From Deltaproteobacteria bacterium (lineage in GTDB: Bacteria; Desulfobacterota; Desulfobacteria; Desulfobacterales; G020354645): DNA of 54,231 bases. Below the pieces are notes generated by a model. That model saw only the letters and a list, made by a program, of their open reading frames with translations. It was not told where the DNA came from and searched no databases. The stretch covers positions 2,587,410-2,641,640 of the forward strand of contig CP070652.1 in NCBI GenBank assembly GCA_020354645.1, given 5' to 3'. Numbering within the stretch: position 1 is the stretch's first letter; every line of letters starts with the position of its first letter. Both the position numbers and the translations under genes were made by a program. This document shows positions 17,966-27,850 of this stretch, piece by piece.

Positions 17966-18262
17966 TCATTGGGGTTTGGTTGATGTTCGGGGCTTTAATA
18001 TCAGTTCGTCTTTGCCGATCATCCCGAGTTCCTGTCGGGCCACATTCTCAATGTATACCGGATCGGTCTCCAACCTATTTATCGTATCATATAATAAAAG
18101 ATTTTCTCGGGCAAGCTTGTCATTTTTTTCGATCAACATGTTTCTTTCGCTTTTCAGCAAGTTGAGATCAGCAAATCCATGATCACCGAATAATATAAAC
18201 AACAGCATCGAAAATAAAACCAGTATTGCCAGGCACAAAAAAATATTCTGTTTCGACGTCAT
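17966..18262 (-). CDS. ftsB: FtsB/DivIC-like septum formation initiator
   Basis: 98 residues: a short cytoplasmic N-terminus, one membrane span (residues 8-26), then a coiled coil (LLKSERNMLIEKNDKLAREN) and the family end motif RLETDPVYIENVARQELGM. FtsB bridges FtsL and FtsQ in the divisome and helps activate septal peptidoglycan synthesis. Its start overlaps the murJ stop by ATGA, so the two are translationally coupled, a sensible pairing of cell-wall functions. Confidence 0.82.
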   Translation of the reverse strand: MTSKQNIFLCLAILVLFSMLLFILFGDHGFADLNLLKSERNMLIEKNDKLARENLLLYDTINRLETDPVYIENVARQELGMIGKDELILKPRTSTKPQ

Positions 18263-19836
18263 TTTTTTTGCATGCTTTCAAGGGCTATGGTTAAAACTCT
18301 TTCCAGCTCTGGGCTTTTGACAATGTAGGAAAAAAAACCATAAACTAACATTCCAATTAAAATGCTTCCCATAATTCCCAAAAGGAGATCGACAGAAGTG
18401 GCATCATTTGCTGGAATAACCAATGTTGCCACTGCCCATACGGTAAAGCCCATTAGGATTGAACACAGCGTTGTTTTACAGACGGACAGCAAAATACTTC
18501 TCAACCCCAATGTGGCAAATCTGCGCCTTAACGCTCGTATGAGAAGCCCGAGATTCAACATCGAAGCCAGCGATAATGCCAGCGCCAGCCCGCCATGACC
18601 CATGGGTTTCATCAGGATGATCCCCAAAACGAGATTGGCGCTAATCGATACGACAGCCATGCGCACCGGCGTTTTGGTATCCTGCATGGCGTAAAAAGCA
18701 TTGACAACAATTCTCACTGCTGAAAATGCCCAAAGGCCTATAGTATAATATAAAAGAGCATATGCCGTCAATCTTGTTGCCTCGGCATCAAAGGCACCCC
18801 GTTGAAACAGCAAGGCGATGATCGGTTCTCTCAAAATGATAAGCCCCACCATAGAGGGGATGGTGATGAAAAAAACAAGTTTGAGGGAGTAAGCAAACGT
18901 ATCCTGGACAGCCGCATAATCCCCGGCAGTCATCTGTCTGGAAAAAATGGGTAACGCCGCCGTAGCGGTCGCTATGCCAAAGAGCGCCAAAGGAAACTGC
19001 ACCAGCCGATCAGCAAAATACAAGTATGTTATGCTGCCTTCTGTTTGAAAAGAGGCCAATAGGGTCCCCACCAAAGTGTTAATTTGTAGGACTGCCGCCC
19101 CAAAAGTAGCCGGGAAAAACAGCCTGCCGATTTTTTTCAACCCGGGATGGTAGATTTTCGCTCTTTTCCAGAAATAAAAACCTTTCTTCAGTAGAAACGG
19201 CACCTGAAGCATGAGTTGCAAAACACCACCAACAACCACCCCGATTGCCAGACCGTAAACCCGGGTTGTTGGGTTGGCTGAAAATTGTGAAACCAAAACT
19301 ACAGAGCCGATCATCGCGAGGTTCAAAAAGACGGGTGCCAAAGCCGGCGCAGCGAAATGACCCAGAACATTGAGAATACCCATGCTCAGCGCCACCATGC
19401 CAATGAAAAATACATAGGGGAACATGATGCGGGTCAAATCGACCGCTAATGCAAATTTCACAGAAGAATCGCTAAAACCATATGCGATGGTCCGCACAAT
19501 CCAAGGAGAGAACACCACGCCCAAAACAGCAGCTGCTGCCAGCAATACAGAAAGAAGTCTGATGGCCGATCGGGCCAGTCTGAATGCCTCATTTTTTCCG
19601 TTGTGAGTATAGAATTCCGTAAATACTGGAATAAAGGAAATGCTCAGGGAACCTTCGCCGAAAAGCCTTCGGAGCATATTGGGAATTCTAAAGGCAGCAA
19701 TGAAGGCATCCGATACCGGTCCCGCTCCAAACAACCCGGCAAAAACCATGTCCCTGAGATAGCCAAATATGCGACTGCAAAGTGTGGCTGCACTGATAAC
19801 TCCGGCGGCACTGGTAACACGAGAATTTTCAGACAT
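18259..19836 (-). CDS. murJ: Lipid II flippase MurJ
   Basis: 525 residues, fully hydrophobic with about 14 membrane spans, of the MurJ/MviN branch of the MOP superfamily. The N-terminal family sequence is GVISAATLCSRIFGYLRDMV, followed by GAGPVSDAFIAAFRIPNMLR and RRLFGEGSLSISFIPVF, which carry the conserved arginines of the substrate cavity. MurJ flips lipid-linked peptidoglycan precursor across the inner membrane. The length fits the family. It is the first gene of a minus-strand operon with ftsB and the TPR-like gene. Confidence 0.93.
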   Translation of the reverse strand: MSENSRVTSAAGVISAATLCSRIFGYLRDMVFAGLFGAGPVSDAFIAAFRIPNMLRRLFGEGSLSISFIPVFTEFYTHNGKNEAFRLARSAIRLLSVLLAAAAVLGVVFSPWIVRTIAYGFSDSSVKFALAVDLTRIMFPYVFFIGMVALSMGILNVLGHFAAPALAPVFLNLAMIGSVVLVSQFSANPTTRVYGLAIGVVVGGVLQLMLQVPFLLKKGFYFWKRAKIYHPGLKKIGRLFFPATFGAAVLQINTLVGTLLASFQTEGSITYLYFADRLVQFPLALFGIATATAALPIFSRQMTAGDYAAVQDTFAYSLKLVFFITIPSMVGLIILREPIIALLFQRGAFDAEATRLTAYALLYYTIGLWAFSAVRIVVNAFYAMQDTKTPVRMAVVSISANLVLGIILMKPMGHGGLALALSLASMLNLGLLIRALRRRFATLGLRSILLSVCKTTLCSILMGFTVWAVATLVIPANDATSVDLLLGIMGSILIGMLVYGFFSYIVKSPELERVLTIALESMQKK

Positions 19837-20048
19837 TATTCAGTAATTGAGAGGACGGGGCAATTTTTTCCGCCTCCTAATTTAGTAATTATGTCCTTTG
19901 TGTAAAGGGTAATCCGATTTATTTGGCGACAGGTCCAAAAGTGTGATCTGCATTTTTCTTTATAATTTGACAAATTTGCTTGACAGTTCATTTTCTATTT
20001 TGTAAAGGAGCAACTTTATCAATCAATACGGGAAAAGGAGTTTATCTT

Positions 20049-20315
20049 TTGGCAAATCATCCATCCGCATTAAAACGCGCGCGACAAAATGAAATCAGAC
20101 GAATGCGCAACAAGGCAGTGAAGACCCGGATAAAAAAAGCTGTCAAAAATGTTCGGCTTGCCGTTGATCAAGGATCCGGCGAAACCGCTGTAAACCAACT
20201 GAATTTAGCTAAGTCGATCATCGACAACGCCGCTAAACGGGGCGTGATCCATAAAAAAACAGCTGCTCGCAAAACATCCCGCCTCTCAAAACGAGTGAAT
20301 ACTGCCAACGCTTAA
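20049..20315 (+). CDS. rpsT: 30S ribosomal protein S20
   Basis: 88 residues from a TTG start with AAGGAG about 8 nt upstream; translation from TTG gives the normal S20 N-terminus, (M)ANHPSALKRARQN. Basic helical sequence follows (RNKAVKTRIKKAVKNVR) and the usual C-terminal GVIHKKTAARKTSRL. S20 binds 16S rRNA early in 30S assembly. TTG starts on rpsT are common and limit its own synthesis. It is transcribed alone, opposite to murJ and lptE. Longer in-frame versions starting further upstream add no family sequence. Confidence 0.95.
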   Translation: MANHPSALKRARQNEIRRMRNKAVKTRIKKAVKNVRLAVDQGSGETAVNQLNLAKSIIDNAAKRGVIHKKTAARKTSRLSKRVNTANA

Positions 20316-20372
20316 TAGATCCCGCACATTCAAATTATGGTCCATGATAGCGGGGCTTTGCTGATTCTGATT

Positions 20373-20894
20373 CTAGAATGTTTCGGTTAAACGATAATAG
20401 GTTTTTTCTGCAAGCTTGACCGCTATGGCCGAAATCGCATCTTGTTTGTTTCGTTCTGTATTCAACTTGTTGGTCCGATCTATCGAATAGGCTTCGGAAC
20501 CGGAAAGACTCCCGGAACGCCATACCACCTTGCCGTGATTTGCAGTTAATTTTATATCCATTGTCATCCAGATCCGCCTTTCATTCGGAATTTCCTCCCC
20601 CCGGCGTGAAACCGTCCAGATCTTTAAAGATGAAATAACGCCGCTAAGGATTGCCTCGGCATCTGCCCTGCGGCCGACCAGAGCACCCGGGGTTCGGCGA
20701 GTGAATTCAGCAATGAATTGATCGGTTATTATGCTTTCAATACCGGTTTCGGATGTGGGATTTGCAAAGATTGTTATATAAATCTTCTCAAGGCCTTCGG
20801 GGAAAGTCACCTCTTCGGTAAACCTGTAACCACACGAAAGAAAAAATCCCCATGAAATAAGCAATAATAAAACAGGTCCCCGGATGAAAAACAA
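20373..20894 (-). CDS. lptE: LPS assembly lipoprotein LptE
   Basis: 173 residues with a lipoprotein signal (residues 1-20, lipobox FFLSC, Cys21) followed at once by GYRF, the usual start of mature LptE. Further family features are FPEGLEKIYITIFANPT and RRADAEAILSGVISSL. LptE plugs the LptD barrel in the outer membrane and assists LPS insertion. It lies downstream of leuS on the same strand (leuS-lptE is a common order), separated by a short hairpin at 20933-20949. Confidence 0.88.
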   Translation of the reverse strand: MFFIRGPVLLLLISWGFFLSCGYRFTEEVTFPEGLEKIYITIFANPTSETGIESIITDQFIAEFTRRTPGALVGRRADAEAILSGVISSLKIWTVSRRGEEIPNERRIWMTMDIKLTANHGKVVWRSGSLSGSEAYSIDRTNKLNTERNKQDAISAIAVKLAEKTYYRLTETF

Positions 20895-20932
20895 ATAGTC
20901 ACCTCTGAAATAGATATTTCCCTTACCAGGCA

Positions 20933-20949
20933 GCCCTGCCCTTCAGGGC
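20933..20949. repeat. Small GCCCTG hairpin repeat, copy 1
   Basis: GCCCTGCCCTTCAGGGC (20933-20949) forms a 6-bp stem with a five-base loop between leuS and lptE. Nearly the same 17 bases occur at 50240-50256 in the other orientation, GCCCTGCCTTTCAGGGC on the minus strand. Similar hairpins are found at IS200/IS605-type ends and in REP-like repeats; no transposase is present here. Confidence 0.5.
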
Positions 20950-20961
20950 GGGATAGCTTCA

Positions 20962-23565
20962 CTATATGACGATATTGACTAGCTTTTTCTTTACAACGAT
21001 GACTTTTTTAATGGGTTTATCGCTGATAAATTTTTTAACTCTCTCATCGATCAATGCCATTTCTTTGATTGTACTATCACCTGCATCCGCACTAACACTA
21101 AACCGGCCCCTCAGTTTACCGTTTACCTGCACAACGATCAGTATTTCATCTTTTTGGCGGGCCGCCTCTCTGTGGATCGGCCAAGATTGCTCCAAAATGC
21201 TGGGCTTTTTTCCCAAAGCATTCCAGAGTTCCTCTGCAAAATGAGGTACAATCGGTGATATCAACAAGGTCAGAGTTTCCATGGCAAATCGCATCACATC
21301 GGTCCTATGCGGATTTTTTGCCGTTAAATCAATCCCTGTCATGGTGTTAAATAGCTCCATGACCGCCGCGATGGCAGTATTTAAGTGGAATCTGTCTTCA
21401 ATATCTCTTGTGACACGGTAAATAGTTTGGTGTGTTTTTCTATATAATTCTTTCGCAGCCGCATCCAGTTCGTCGGGATTGCCAATGAAGGGCTTGACGC
21501 TCACAATCGAATCCATAATATTTGCAGCAAATCGCCATACCCGGTTCAAAAAGCGGAACCCCCCTTCCACTCCCTGCTCACTCCATTCCAGATCCTTTTC
21601 AGGCGGGGCAGCAAATAGGCAAAAAAGCCTGGTGGTATCAGCACCATATTTTTCGAGCAACACATTCGGATCGACTACATTTTTCTTCGATTTCGACATT
21701 TTTTCAATCCGGCCCAAACTAACGTTTTCGCCGCATTTGGCGCATACCCGTTCGCTGCCACTGATCTTAACCTCCTCGGGAAGCAGAAAACCGTGGACCG
21801 GGCAGATAACTGTCTCTTTGCAGACCATGCCCTGGGTTAATAATCGCGTAAAGGGCTCTTTAAATTTAACGAGCCCCATATCTTTGAGCACGCGGGTATA
21901 ATATCTTGAATACAAAAGATGCAAAATGGCGTGCTCAACGCCGCCAATGTACTGATCAACCGGCATCCAGTAATCAACGGCGGCCTTATCAAACATGCCG
22001 GCGTTATAGGTGGGGCTGCAATATCTTTCAAAGTACCAGGAAGATTCGACGAATGTGTCCATCGTGTCGCTTTCACGACGAGCATCATTACTGCCGCATT
22101 GCGGGCATTTGGTCTTAACAAATGAATCAAGATCGGGCAGCGGTGATTTTCCACCCTCCAGTATCTCAGCATCTTCCGGAAGTATTATTGGAAGATCCTT
22201 CTCGGGGACGGGGACAATTCCGCAGGTTTGGCAATGAATCATGGGAATTGGTGCGCCCCAGTAGCGTTGTCTAGATATTCCCCAGTCTCTTAGTCTATAA
22301 CTGACCGTCTTTTTGCCGATGTTATTTTTTTCAAGGAATAAGGCGATTTCATCCAGAGCCTTTTTGTTTTCCATGCCGTTAAACTGACCGGAATTAACCA
22401 TGATGCCCTCATCGACATAAGCCTCGGTTATTGTCGTCTCGTCAAGATTCGCAGCAGCGGGCTTTACAACAACCACTATTTGCAATCCATATTTCTTAGC
22501 AAAATCGAAATCGCGTTGGTCATGTGCAGGCACCGCCATTACGGCGCCGGTTCCATATTCCATTAAAGCAAAATTAGCAGTAAAGATGGGCATTCGTCTG
22601 TTGGTCAAAGGATTGATACAATATGCGCCGACAAAAACCCCTTCTTTTTCAAAAGCCTCAACAGTCTTTGCTGATCTATCCTGCAGTGACATTCGTTCAA
22701 CAAACTTTTTAACTTCGTCTTCCTGCTCGGTGCCTTTTGAGAGGTTGAGAACCAGCGGATGTTCCGGGGCCAAAACCATAAAAGTGGCTCCAAAAACGGT
22801 ATCTTGACGCGTCGTAAAAACAGGGATCTCGCGATCCAAATCATCAAGCGGGCTTTGCAAGGGGAAACGTATTTCTGCACCGATACTTTTTCCGATCCAG
22901 TTCTTTTGCATGGTGGTAACCTTTTCCGGCCAACCCGGAAGTTTGTCCGAATGAACCAGCAGATCTTCTGCGTAATCGGTTACACGGAAAAACCATTGCC
23001 AGAGTTTTTTCTGCCTAACCGGCTCGCTGCACCGCCAGCACAATCCGGCTTCCACCTGTTCATTGGCCAAAACCGTTTGGCATGATTCACACCAATTTAC
23101 AAAGGATTCCTTTCGATAGGCCATCCCTCTTTCATACATCTTTAGAAAAAGCCACTGCTCCCAACGGTAATATTCAGGCCGGCATGTGGCAAACTCCCTG
23201 TCCCAATCGTAGCTGAAACCCATACGCTTGAGCTGAGAACGCATGGCATCGATATTTAAATATGTCCACTTGGCCGGGTGAGTATTATTGGCAATAGCTG
23301 CATTTTCAGCCGGCATTCCAAATGCATCCCATCCCATGGGATGCAAAACATTGAAGCCTCGCATCCTTTTGTATCGAGCGACCACGTCGCCAATCGTATA
23401 ATTTCGCACATGTCCCATATGGATTTTGCCGGATGGATACGGGAACATTTCTAGCAGATAATATTTTTCTTTTTCAGGGTCTTCTGTTATTTTAAAGATG
23501 TTTGTCTCTTCCCAATATTTTTGCCATTTTATTTCTATTGCCTTTGGATCATATTTTACATCCAT
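20962..23565 (-). CDS. leuS: Leucyl-tRNA synthetase
   Basis: 867 residues, the normal bacterial length. It has the class I signatures HMGH (residues 49-52, within [13 protein letters not shown]) and KMSKS near residue 630, an editing (CP1) domain with [19 protein letters not shown], and Cys-rich zinc ribbons ([24 protein letters not shown]). It charges tRNA-Leu and hydrolyses mischarged products. GGGAGGATG lies upstream of the ATG. It heads a leuS-lptE operon and is divergent from the RNase G gene. A stop codon exists where expected and no residue looks unusual. Confidence 0.97.
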   Translation of the reverse strand: MDVKYDPKAIEIKWQKYWEETNIFKITEDPEKEKYYLLEMFPYPSGKIHMGHVRNYTIGDVVARYKRMRGFNVLHPMGWDAFGMPAENAAIANNTHPAKWTYLNIDAMRSQLKRMGFSYDWDREFATCRPEYYRWEQWLFLKMYERGMAYRKESFVNWCESCQTVLANEQVEAGLCWRCSEPVRQKKLWQWFFRVTDYAEDLLVHSDKLPGWPEKVTTMQKNWIGKSIGAEIRFPLQSPLDDLDREIPVFTTRQDTVFGATFMVLAPEHPLVLNLSKGTEQEDEVKKFVERMSLQDRSAKTVEAFEKEGVFVGAYCINPLTNRRMPIFTANFALMEYGTGAVMAVPAHDQRDFDFAKKYGLQIVVVVKPAAANLDETTITEAYVDEGIMVNSGQFNGMENKKALDEIALFLEKNNIGKKTVSYRLRDWGISRQRYWGAPIPMIHCQTCGIVPVPEKDLPIILPEDAEILEGGKSPLPDLDSFVKTKCPQCGSNDARRESDTMDTFVESSWYFERYCSPTYNAGMFDKAAVDYWMPVDQYIGGVEHAILHLLYSRYYTRVLKDMGLVKFKEPFTRLLTQGMVCKETVICPVHGFLLPEEVKISGSERVCAKCGENVSLGRIEKMSKSKKNVVDPNVLLEKYGADTTRLFCLFAAPPEKDLEWSEQGVEGGFRFLNRVWRFAANIMDSIVSVKPFIGNPDELDAAAKELYRKTHQTIYRVTRDIEDRFHLNTAIAAVMELFNTMTGIDLTAKNPHRTDVMRFAMETLTLLISPIVPHFAEELWNALGKKPSILEQSWPIHREAARQKDEILIVVQVNGKLRGRFSVSADAGDSTIKEMALIDERVKKFISDKPIKKVIVVKKKLVNIVI

Positions 23566-23848
23566 AATCGATTCATCCTCCCAGCTGAAATGGTACTCTC
23601 CTGAAAAAAATCAAAGGAGCTGCCGGATTACGTCGGACGTAACAAATTTTAGCAGATCTTTGACTGTGCTTTCTCATGACATAATATGATACAATTAGCA
23701 AGACCGGCCGTCAACTAGGGTAACTTTCAAAAACTGTTTGACTTGATTTAGACAATTTCATATTCAAAGGAATTAAATACTTATGATAAAGCAAAAAATC
23801 TTAAAGATCATATCCCTTATATAATTTTTATACAGGAATAATTCGTCC

Positions 23849-25321
23849 ATGAGCAGTAAAATTTTAATCAATGCAGTAGATCACGAAGAATGCCGAATTG
23901 CAAAGTTAATACAAAAGCGGCTGGAAGAATTTCATATAGAAAGCGCTTCAAAAGAAATCACCCATGGTAATGTCTATAAAGGAATCATCACCCGCATAGA
24001 ACCTAGCCTGCAAGCCGTGTTTGTCGATTACGGCGCTGAAAGACACGGATTTCTGCAACAACACGAAATCCATCGTGACTATTATCAAGACAGCCCGTCA
24101 GGTGATCTCGCAATTGGCACTATCGTAAAAAAGGGCCAGGAACTCCTCGTACAAATCACTAAAGATCCGATCCTGAAAAAAGGTGCCATGCTCACGACTT
24201 TCATATCCCTTCCGGGGAGATATTTGGTTTTAATGCCCGGAAGCGAAAACAGGGGAATATCGAGAAAAATTGTAGATGAAGATGAACGCAACCGACTTAA
24301 AGAGATTATCAGCAAACTCAAACTACCGGAGGGTTTTGGAATTATCATTCGTACAGCCGGGCATCGTTGCAACAAAACATTATTGTCGAAGGATTTGAAG
24401 TATCTGCTGCGGCTCTGGAAAAATATCAAACAGAATGTAAGAAAAGAGCGGGCCCCGTCCCTTCTTTACAAAGAAAGAAATTTGGTTTTAAGGTCGATTC
24501 GGGATTATTTCACCCCGGATATCTCTGAAATCTTAATCGATGATGCTGCGATATACCAGGAAGTAAAGGATTTCATAAGGATAATCTCTTCAAAACACTT
24601 GAAAATTGTTAAGCACTACCAAGGAGATGAACCCATTTTTTCCAAATTTCATCTTGAAGACCAGATTGCATCAATATTTGACAGCCGAGTGAATCTGAAA
24701 TCCGGCGGATCTATTGTTATCCAACAGACCGAAGCGCTTGTAGCTATTGATGTCAACTCGGGCAAGGCTATTCAACAAAAATCAATCGAGCAAACCGCGC
24801 TGATGACAAATCGTGAAGCTGCCGAGGAAATCGCCAGACAGCTGCGTTTAAGAGATTTAGGAGGCCTTATTGTAATAGATTTCATTGACATGAAAGATCC
24901 CAAACACCGTGCTGAAATCGAAAGGATGTTAAAATCACATTTAAGAAGCGATAAGGCCCGCTGCAAGGTGGGTAGGATTTCCAGGTTCGGGTTGATGGAA
25001 ATGTCACGACAGCGTATCAGGCCACCAATCGAGTTCGGCAGTTTCGAGGCCTGCAAATATTGCCAGGGAAAAGGAACAACACCTTCCGTTGAAACGCTGG
25101 TTCTCAGATTTCTACGTAAGTTACGGTTTGAAACCTTGAAAAAAAACATCTCGGTTGTTAAAGGGTTCGTGCCGGTTGAAGTTGCTGATTATCTTTTGAA
25201 CAGAAAAAGGAAAGACATCCTTGATCTTGAAATAAGACGTGACATCAACATTACTATTGAAGGCGATCACTCGATGCTCCCGGGTGAAAGCAATATAATT
25301 AGCGAAAAAAAAATTTTTTAG
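23849..25321 (+). CDS. rng: Ribonuclease G/E family endoribonuclease
   Basis: 490 residues, the RNase G length, without the long C-terminal scaffold of RNase E. An S1-like RNA-binding domain (about 38-125, NVYKGIITRIEPSLQAVFVDYG) is followed by the DNase I-like catalytic core with the Mg ligands in VAIDVNSG and VIDFIDM. The zinc-link motif is CKYCQGKG. The enzyme cuts AU-rich single-stranded RNA and matures 16S rRNA 5' ends. AGGA lies upstream of the ATG. It is a single gene; the 283 bp before it are shared with leuS and show no further gene. Confidence 0.93.
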   Translation: MSSKILINAVDHEECRIAKLIQKRLEEFHIESASKEITHGNVYKGIITRIEPSLQAVFVDYGAERHGFLQQHEIHRDYYQDSPSGDLAIGTIVKKGQELLVQITKDPILKKGAMLTTFISLPGRYLVLMPGSENRGISRKIVDEDERNRLKEIISKLKLPEGFGIIIRTAGHRCNKTLLSKDLKYLLRLWKNIKQNVRKERAPSLLYKERNLVLRSIRDYFTPDISEILIDDAAIYQEVKDFIRIISSKHLKIVKHYQGDEPIFSKFHLEDQIASIFDSRVNLKSGGSIVIQQTEALVAIDVNSGKAIQQKSIEQTALMTNREAAEEIARQLRLRDLGGLIVIDFIDMKDPKHRAEIERMLKSHLRSDKARCKVGRISRFGLMEMSRQRIRPPIEFGSFEACKYCQGKGTTPSVETLVLRFLRKLRFETLKKNISVVKGFVPVEVADYLLNRKRKDILDLEIRRDINITIEGDHSMLPGESNIISEKKIF

Positions 25322-25375
25322 CGATCAGTAGTCGGAGGGCTCGGGCAATGGTCCGTTAAGTATACAAGTTGCGTG

Positions 25376-25404
25376 TTGACACTCCTTTTCTATTGGGGTA
25401 TCAG
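25376..25404 (+). promoter_or_regulatory. Predicted promoter of the yajC-sec operon
   Basis: TTGACA (25376-25381), a 17-bp spacer, and TATCAG (25399-25404, four of six -10 bases). It sits just after the RNase G gene and would give a leader of about 190 nt before yajC. No other gene is seen in 25322-25597. Confidence 0.45.
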
Positions 25405-25597
25405 ATCAGTCAACTTGACCCTGGCCGAAGATGGCTTAAATTCAGGTATGTCATCTAAAAGTTTAAAAGAAATATTTGACCTCAGGCGAGTTTTAACGTA
25501 TATGACCGCCTGGTTTAAAATCGTTGGTTGAATGATATTTTAAAAGAACCAATAACAATTCATGAAGGTAAGTATCTAAATAAAAGGAGGTTTTGTC

Positions 25598-25936
25598 TTG
25601 ATCAGTATCGCATACGCAATGGGCCAAGGTGGTGCCGGGCAGGGAGGCGCCGGAGGATTTGGGGGATTTATCCCGCTGATCCTGATGTTCGTGATCTTTT
25701 ATTTCTTGCTAATCAGACCCCAACAGAAAAGAACGAAAGAACACCGGCAAATGGTTTCTAATCTCAAAAAAGGTGACCGTATCATTACAAGTGGTGGTCT
25801 CCACGGGCGCATTACGGGATTGGATGAGCAAACCTTGACGGTTGAAATCGCAGACAGAGTTAGGGTAAAAGTTGCCCGCGGCAACATTGGCACCGTAATT
25901 CCATCTTCAGGTCAGGCCCAGCCAGAAAAAAAATAG
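25598..25936 (+). CDS. yajC: Sec translocase accessory subunit YajC
   Basis: 112 residues from a TTG start with AAAGGAGG 7 nt upstream. A Gly/Ala-rich N-terminus precedes one membrane span (about 24-41) and the family motif RPQQKRTKEHRQM, then KKGDRIITSGGLHGRI and a small beta domain. YajC associates with SecDF at the inner membrane. It precedes secD and secF, the classic order, although a 267-bp gap separates it from secD. Confidence 0.95.
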   Translation: MISIAYAMGQGGAGQGGAGGFGGFIPLILMFVIFYFLLIRPQQKRTKEHRQMVSNLKKGDRIITSGGLHGRITGLDEQTLTVEIADRVRVKVARGNIGTVIPSSGQAQPEKK

Positions 25937-26203
25937 ACCGACCCCACAGCCTGATCTATAGTTTTAATATCCAATAGGCCCCATTTAAATTTAGTTAAAT
26001 TATTGATCGGTTGAAAGGGCGGCAAGAAAAATCAACCACCCATTCGACAAAATCTCATTTAACCAAATTTCTGGGGCCTTCATACAAGGATGGAAGGATT
26101 AGCCATTATATCCCAACTAGCATGCTGAATTATCCGTTTGGCGAGAATGTTATTATCCTGCCGAGGACAAAGGGTAATCAACTAAAGCGAGAGGAAAGGA
26201 TCA

Positions 26204-27781
26204 TTGAAAAACGTATCATGGAAATTCTTATTGGTCATCGCAGTTATTGTTGCTGCTATTATCTATCTTATTCCGACTTTTAGACCCACCTGGTGGCCCC
26301 ATAAGAAGATAAATCTCGGCCTTGATCTGCAGGGCGGCATGCACTTGGTCCTTGAAGTCGATACAATCAAAGCGGTGGAAAGCAACGTTGAACGCATTGG
26401 CCAAGAGATGCGCAGTCTTTTGAAAAAAGAGCGTGTTCGACAAATTGGTCTGGATCGAATCGAAGGCACCAAAATTGCCGTAAATATTCCAGACGAGGTG
26501 AACCTCAAAAAATTTGATGCATTCTTGGATAAAGAGTTTAAAGGCTTGCGCATTCTTTCACGATCAACCAAAGACGGAATCACCACCATCGTAATGGATC
26601 TGCCCGACGGCGAAACTGATCAAATTAAGGAAATGGCCACCCGACAAGCCCTTGAAACCATTAGAAACCGTGTAGACCAATTTGGGGTAGCTGAACCAGA
26701 CATCCGCCGGCAGGGTGATAAACGAATCCTTATTCAGCTTCCAGGGATTCAGGACACTCAACGGGCTAAAGACCTCATCGGTAAAACAGCACTTTTAGAG
26801 TTTAAACTGCTGGATGAAACCAATGATGTCAATGCGGCTCTGAAGGGTACCATTCCGCGCGGCAGTGAAGTTCTCTATCAAGTGACGGAGGATCCGGAAA
26901 CGAACCGCATTACGAAAACCCCCTATCTTATTAAAAAACGTACCCTGTTAACCGGTGCTCATCTGACAGATGCCAGGGTTCAAATAGATTCACAATATGG
27001 CGACCCATACGTGTCTCTCAGTTTCGACAAAAAGGGCGGACGAATTTTTGGCAAAATAACAGGTGAAAATGTAAACAAGCGCCTGGCTATCGTCTTAGAT
27101 GATCGGGTTTATTCAGCCCCGGTTATCCAAGACAAAATTACGGGCGGTCAAGCCCGTATTACCGGAAGCTTCACCACAGAGGAGGCAAACGATCTGGCGA
27201 TTGCGTTGCGTGCCGGTGCCCTCCCGGCTCCGGTTATTTACCTTGAGGAAAGAACTGTGGGGCCGTCCTTAGGAGCCGATTCGATTAGAAAGGGACTTAT
27301 CTCCATGCTTATCGGAGGCGTTCTCGTCGTCCTGTTTATGATAATATATTATAAAGGTGCGGGTATCATCGCTAATATTGCACTGATCCTCAATATCATC
27401 CTGATTGCCGCTGGGTTGGCTGGGTTTCAAGCCACCCTGACACTGCCGGGGATTGCCGCAATCATTCTTACGATCGGCATGGCAGTGGATGCCAATGTTC
27501 TCATTTTTGAACGGATACGGGAAGAATTAAAACTTGGTAAAACTCCCCGGGCAGCTGTCGAAGCCGGTTATGATCGGGCATCATTAACAATACTCGATGC
27601 CAATGTCACAACTTTGATTGCCGCACTTGTCCTGTTTCAATTTGGGACAGGTCCAGTTAAAGGATTTGCAGTAGCGCTGAGCTTGGGAGTTATCGCCAGC
27701 CTATTTACGGCACTTATTATGAGTCGGCTCATATTTGATTATTTTTTGATGCATCGCAGAGTTACGCGGCTCAGTATTTAA
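26204..27781 (+). CDS. secD: Protein translocase subunit SecD
   Basis: 525 residues from a TTG start (GAGG 9 nt upstream). It has an N-terminal span (about 7-25), the motif GLDLQGGMHLVLEV, the large periplasmic P1 domain, and five C-terminal spans including AIILTIGMAVDANVLIFERI with the proton-path Asp. SecD with SecF uses the proton or sodium gradient to pull proteins across the inner membrane. The size and domain order match the family. It lies 69 bp before secF in the same operon. Confidence 0.96.
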   Translation: MKNVSWKFLLVIAVIVAAIIYLIPTFRPTWWPHKKINLGLDLQGGMHLVLEVDTIKAVESNVERIGQEMRSLLKKERVRQIGLDRIEGTKIAVNIPDEVNLKKFDAFLDKEFKGLRILSRSTKDGITTIVMDLPDGETDQIKEMATRQALETIRNRVDQFGVAEPDIRRQGDKRILIQLPGIQDTQRAKDLIGKTALLEFKLLDETNDVNAALKGTIPRGSEVLYQVTEDPETNRITKTPYLIKKRTLLTGAHLTDARVQIDSQYGDPYVSLSFDKKGGRIFGKITGENVNKRLAIVLDDRVYSAPVIQDKITGGQARITGSFTTEEANDLAIALRAGALPAPVIYLEERTVGPSLGADSIRKGLISMLIGGVLVVLFMIIYYKGAGIIANIALILNIILIAAGLAGFQATLTLPGIAAIILTIGMAVDANVLIFERIREELKLGKTPRAAVEAGYDRASLTILDANVTTLIAALVLFQFGTGPVKGFAVALSLGVIASLFTALIMSRLIFDYFLMHRRVTRLSI

Positions 27782-27850
27782 AATTTCTCGAAAGCTAACT
27801 GACAGGCAGTCTTAAAAGTCGGTGGCTTAATCACAAAAAGAGGTCTTTCA

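Noticed and set aside
20315..20373. Hairpin-like sequence between rpsT and lptE (CCCGC...GCGGG)
   Set aside because: Only five pairs with a long loop and no T tract; too weak to call a terminator.
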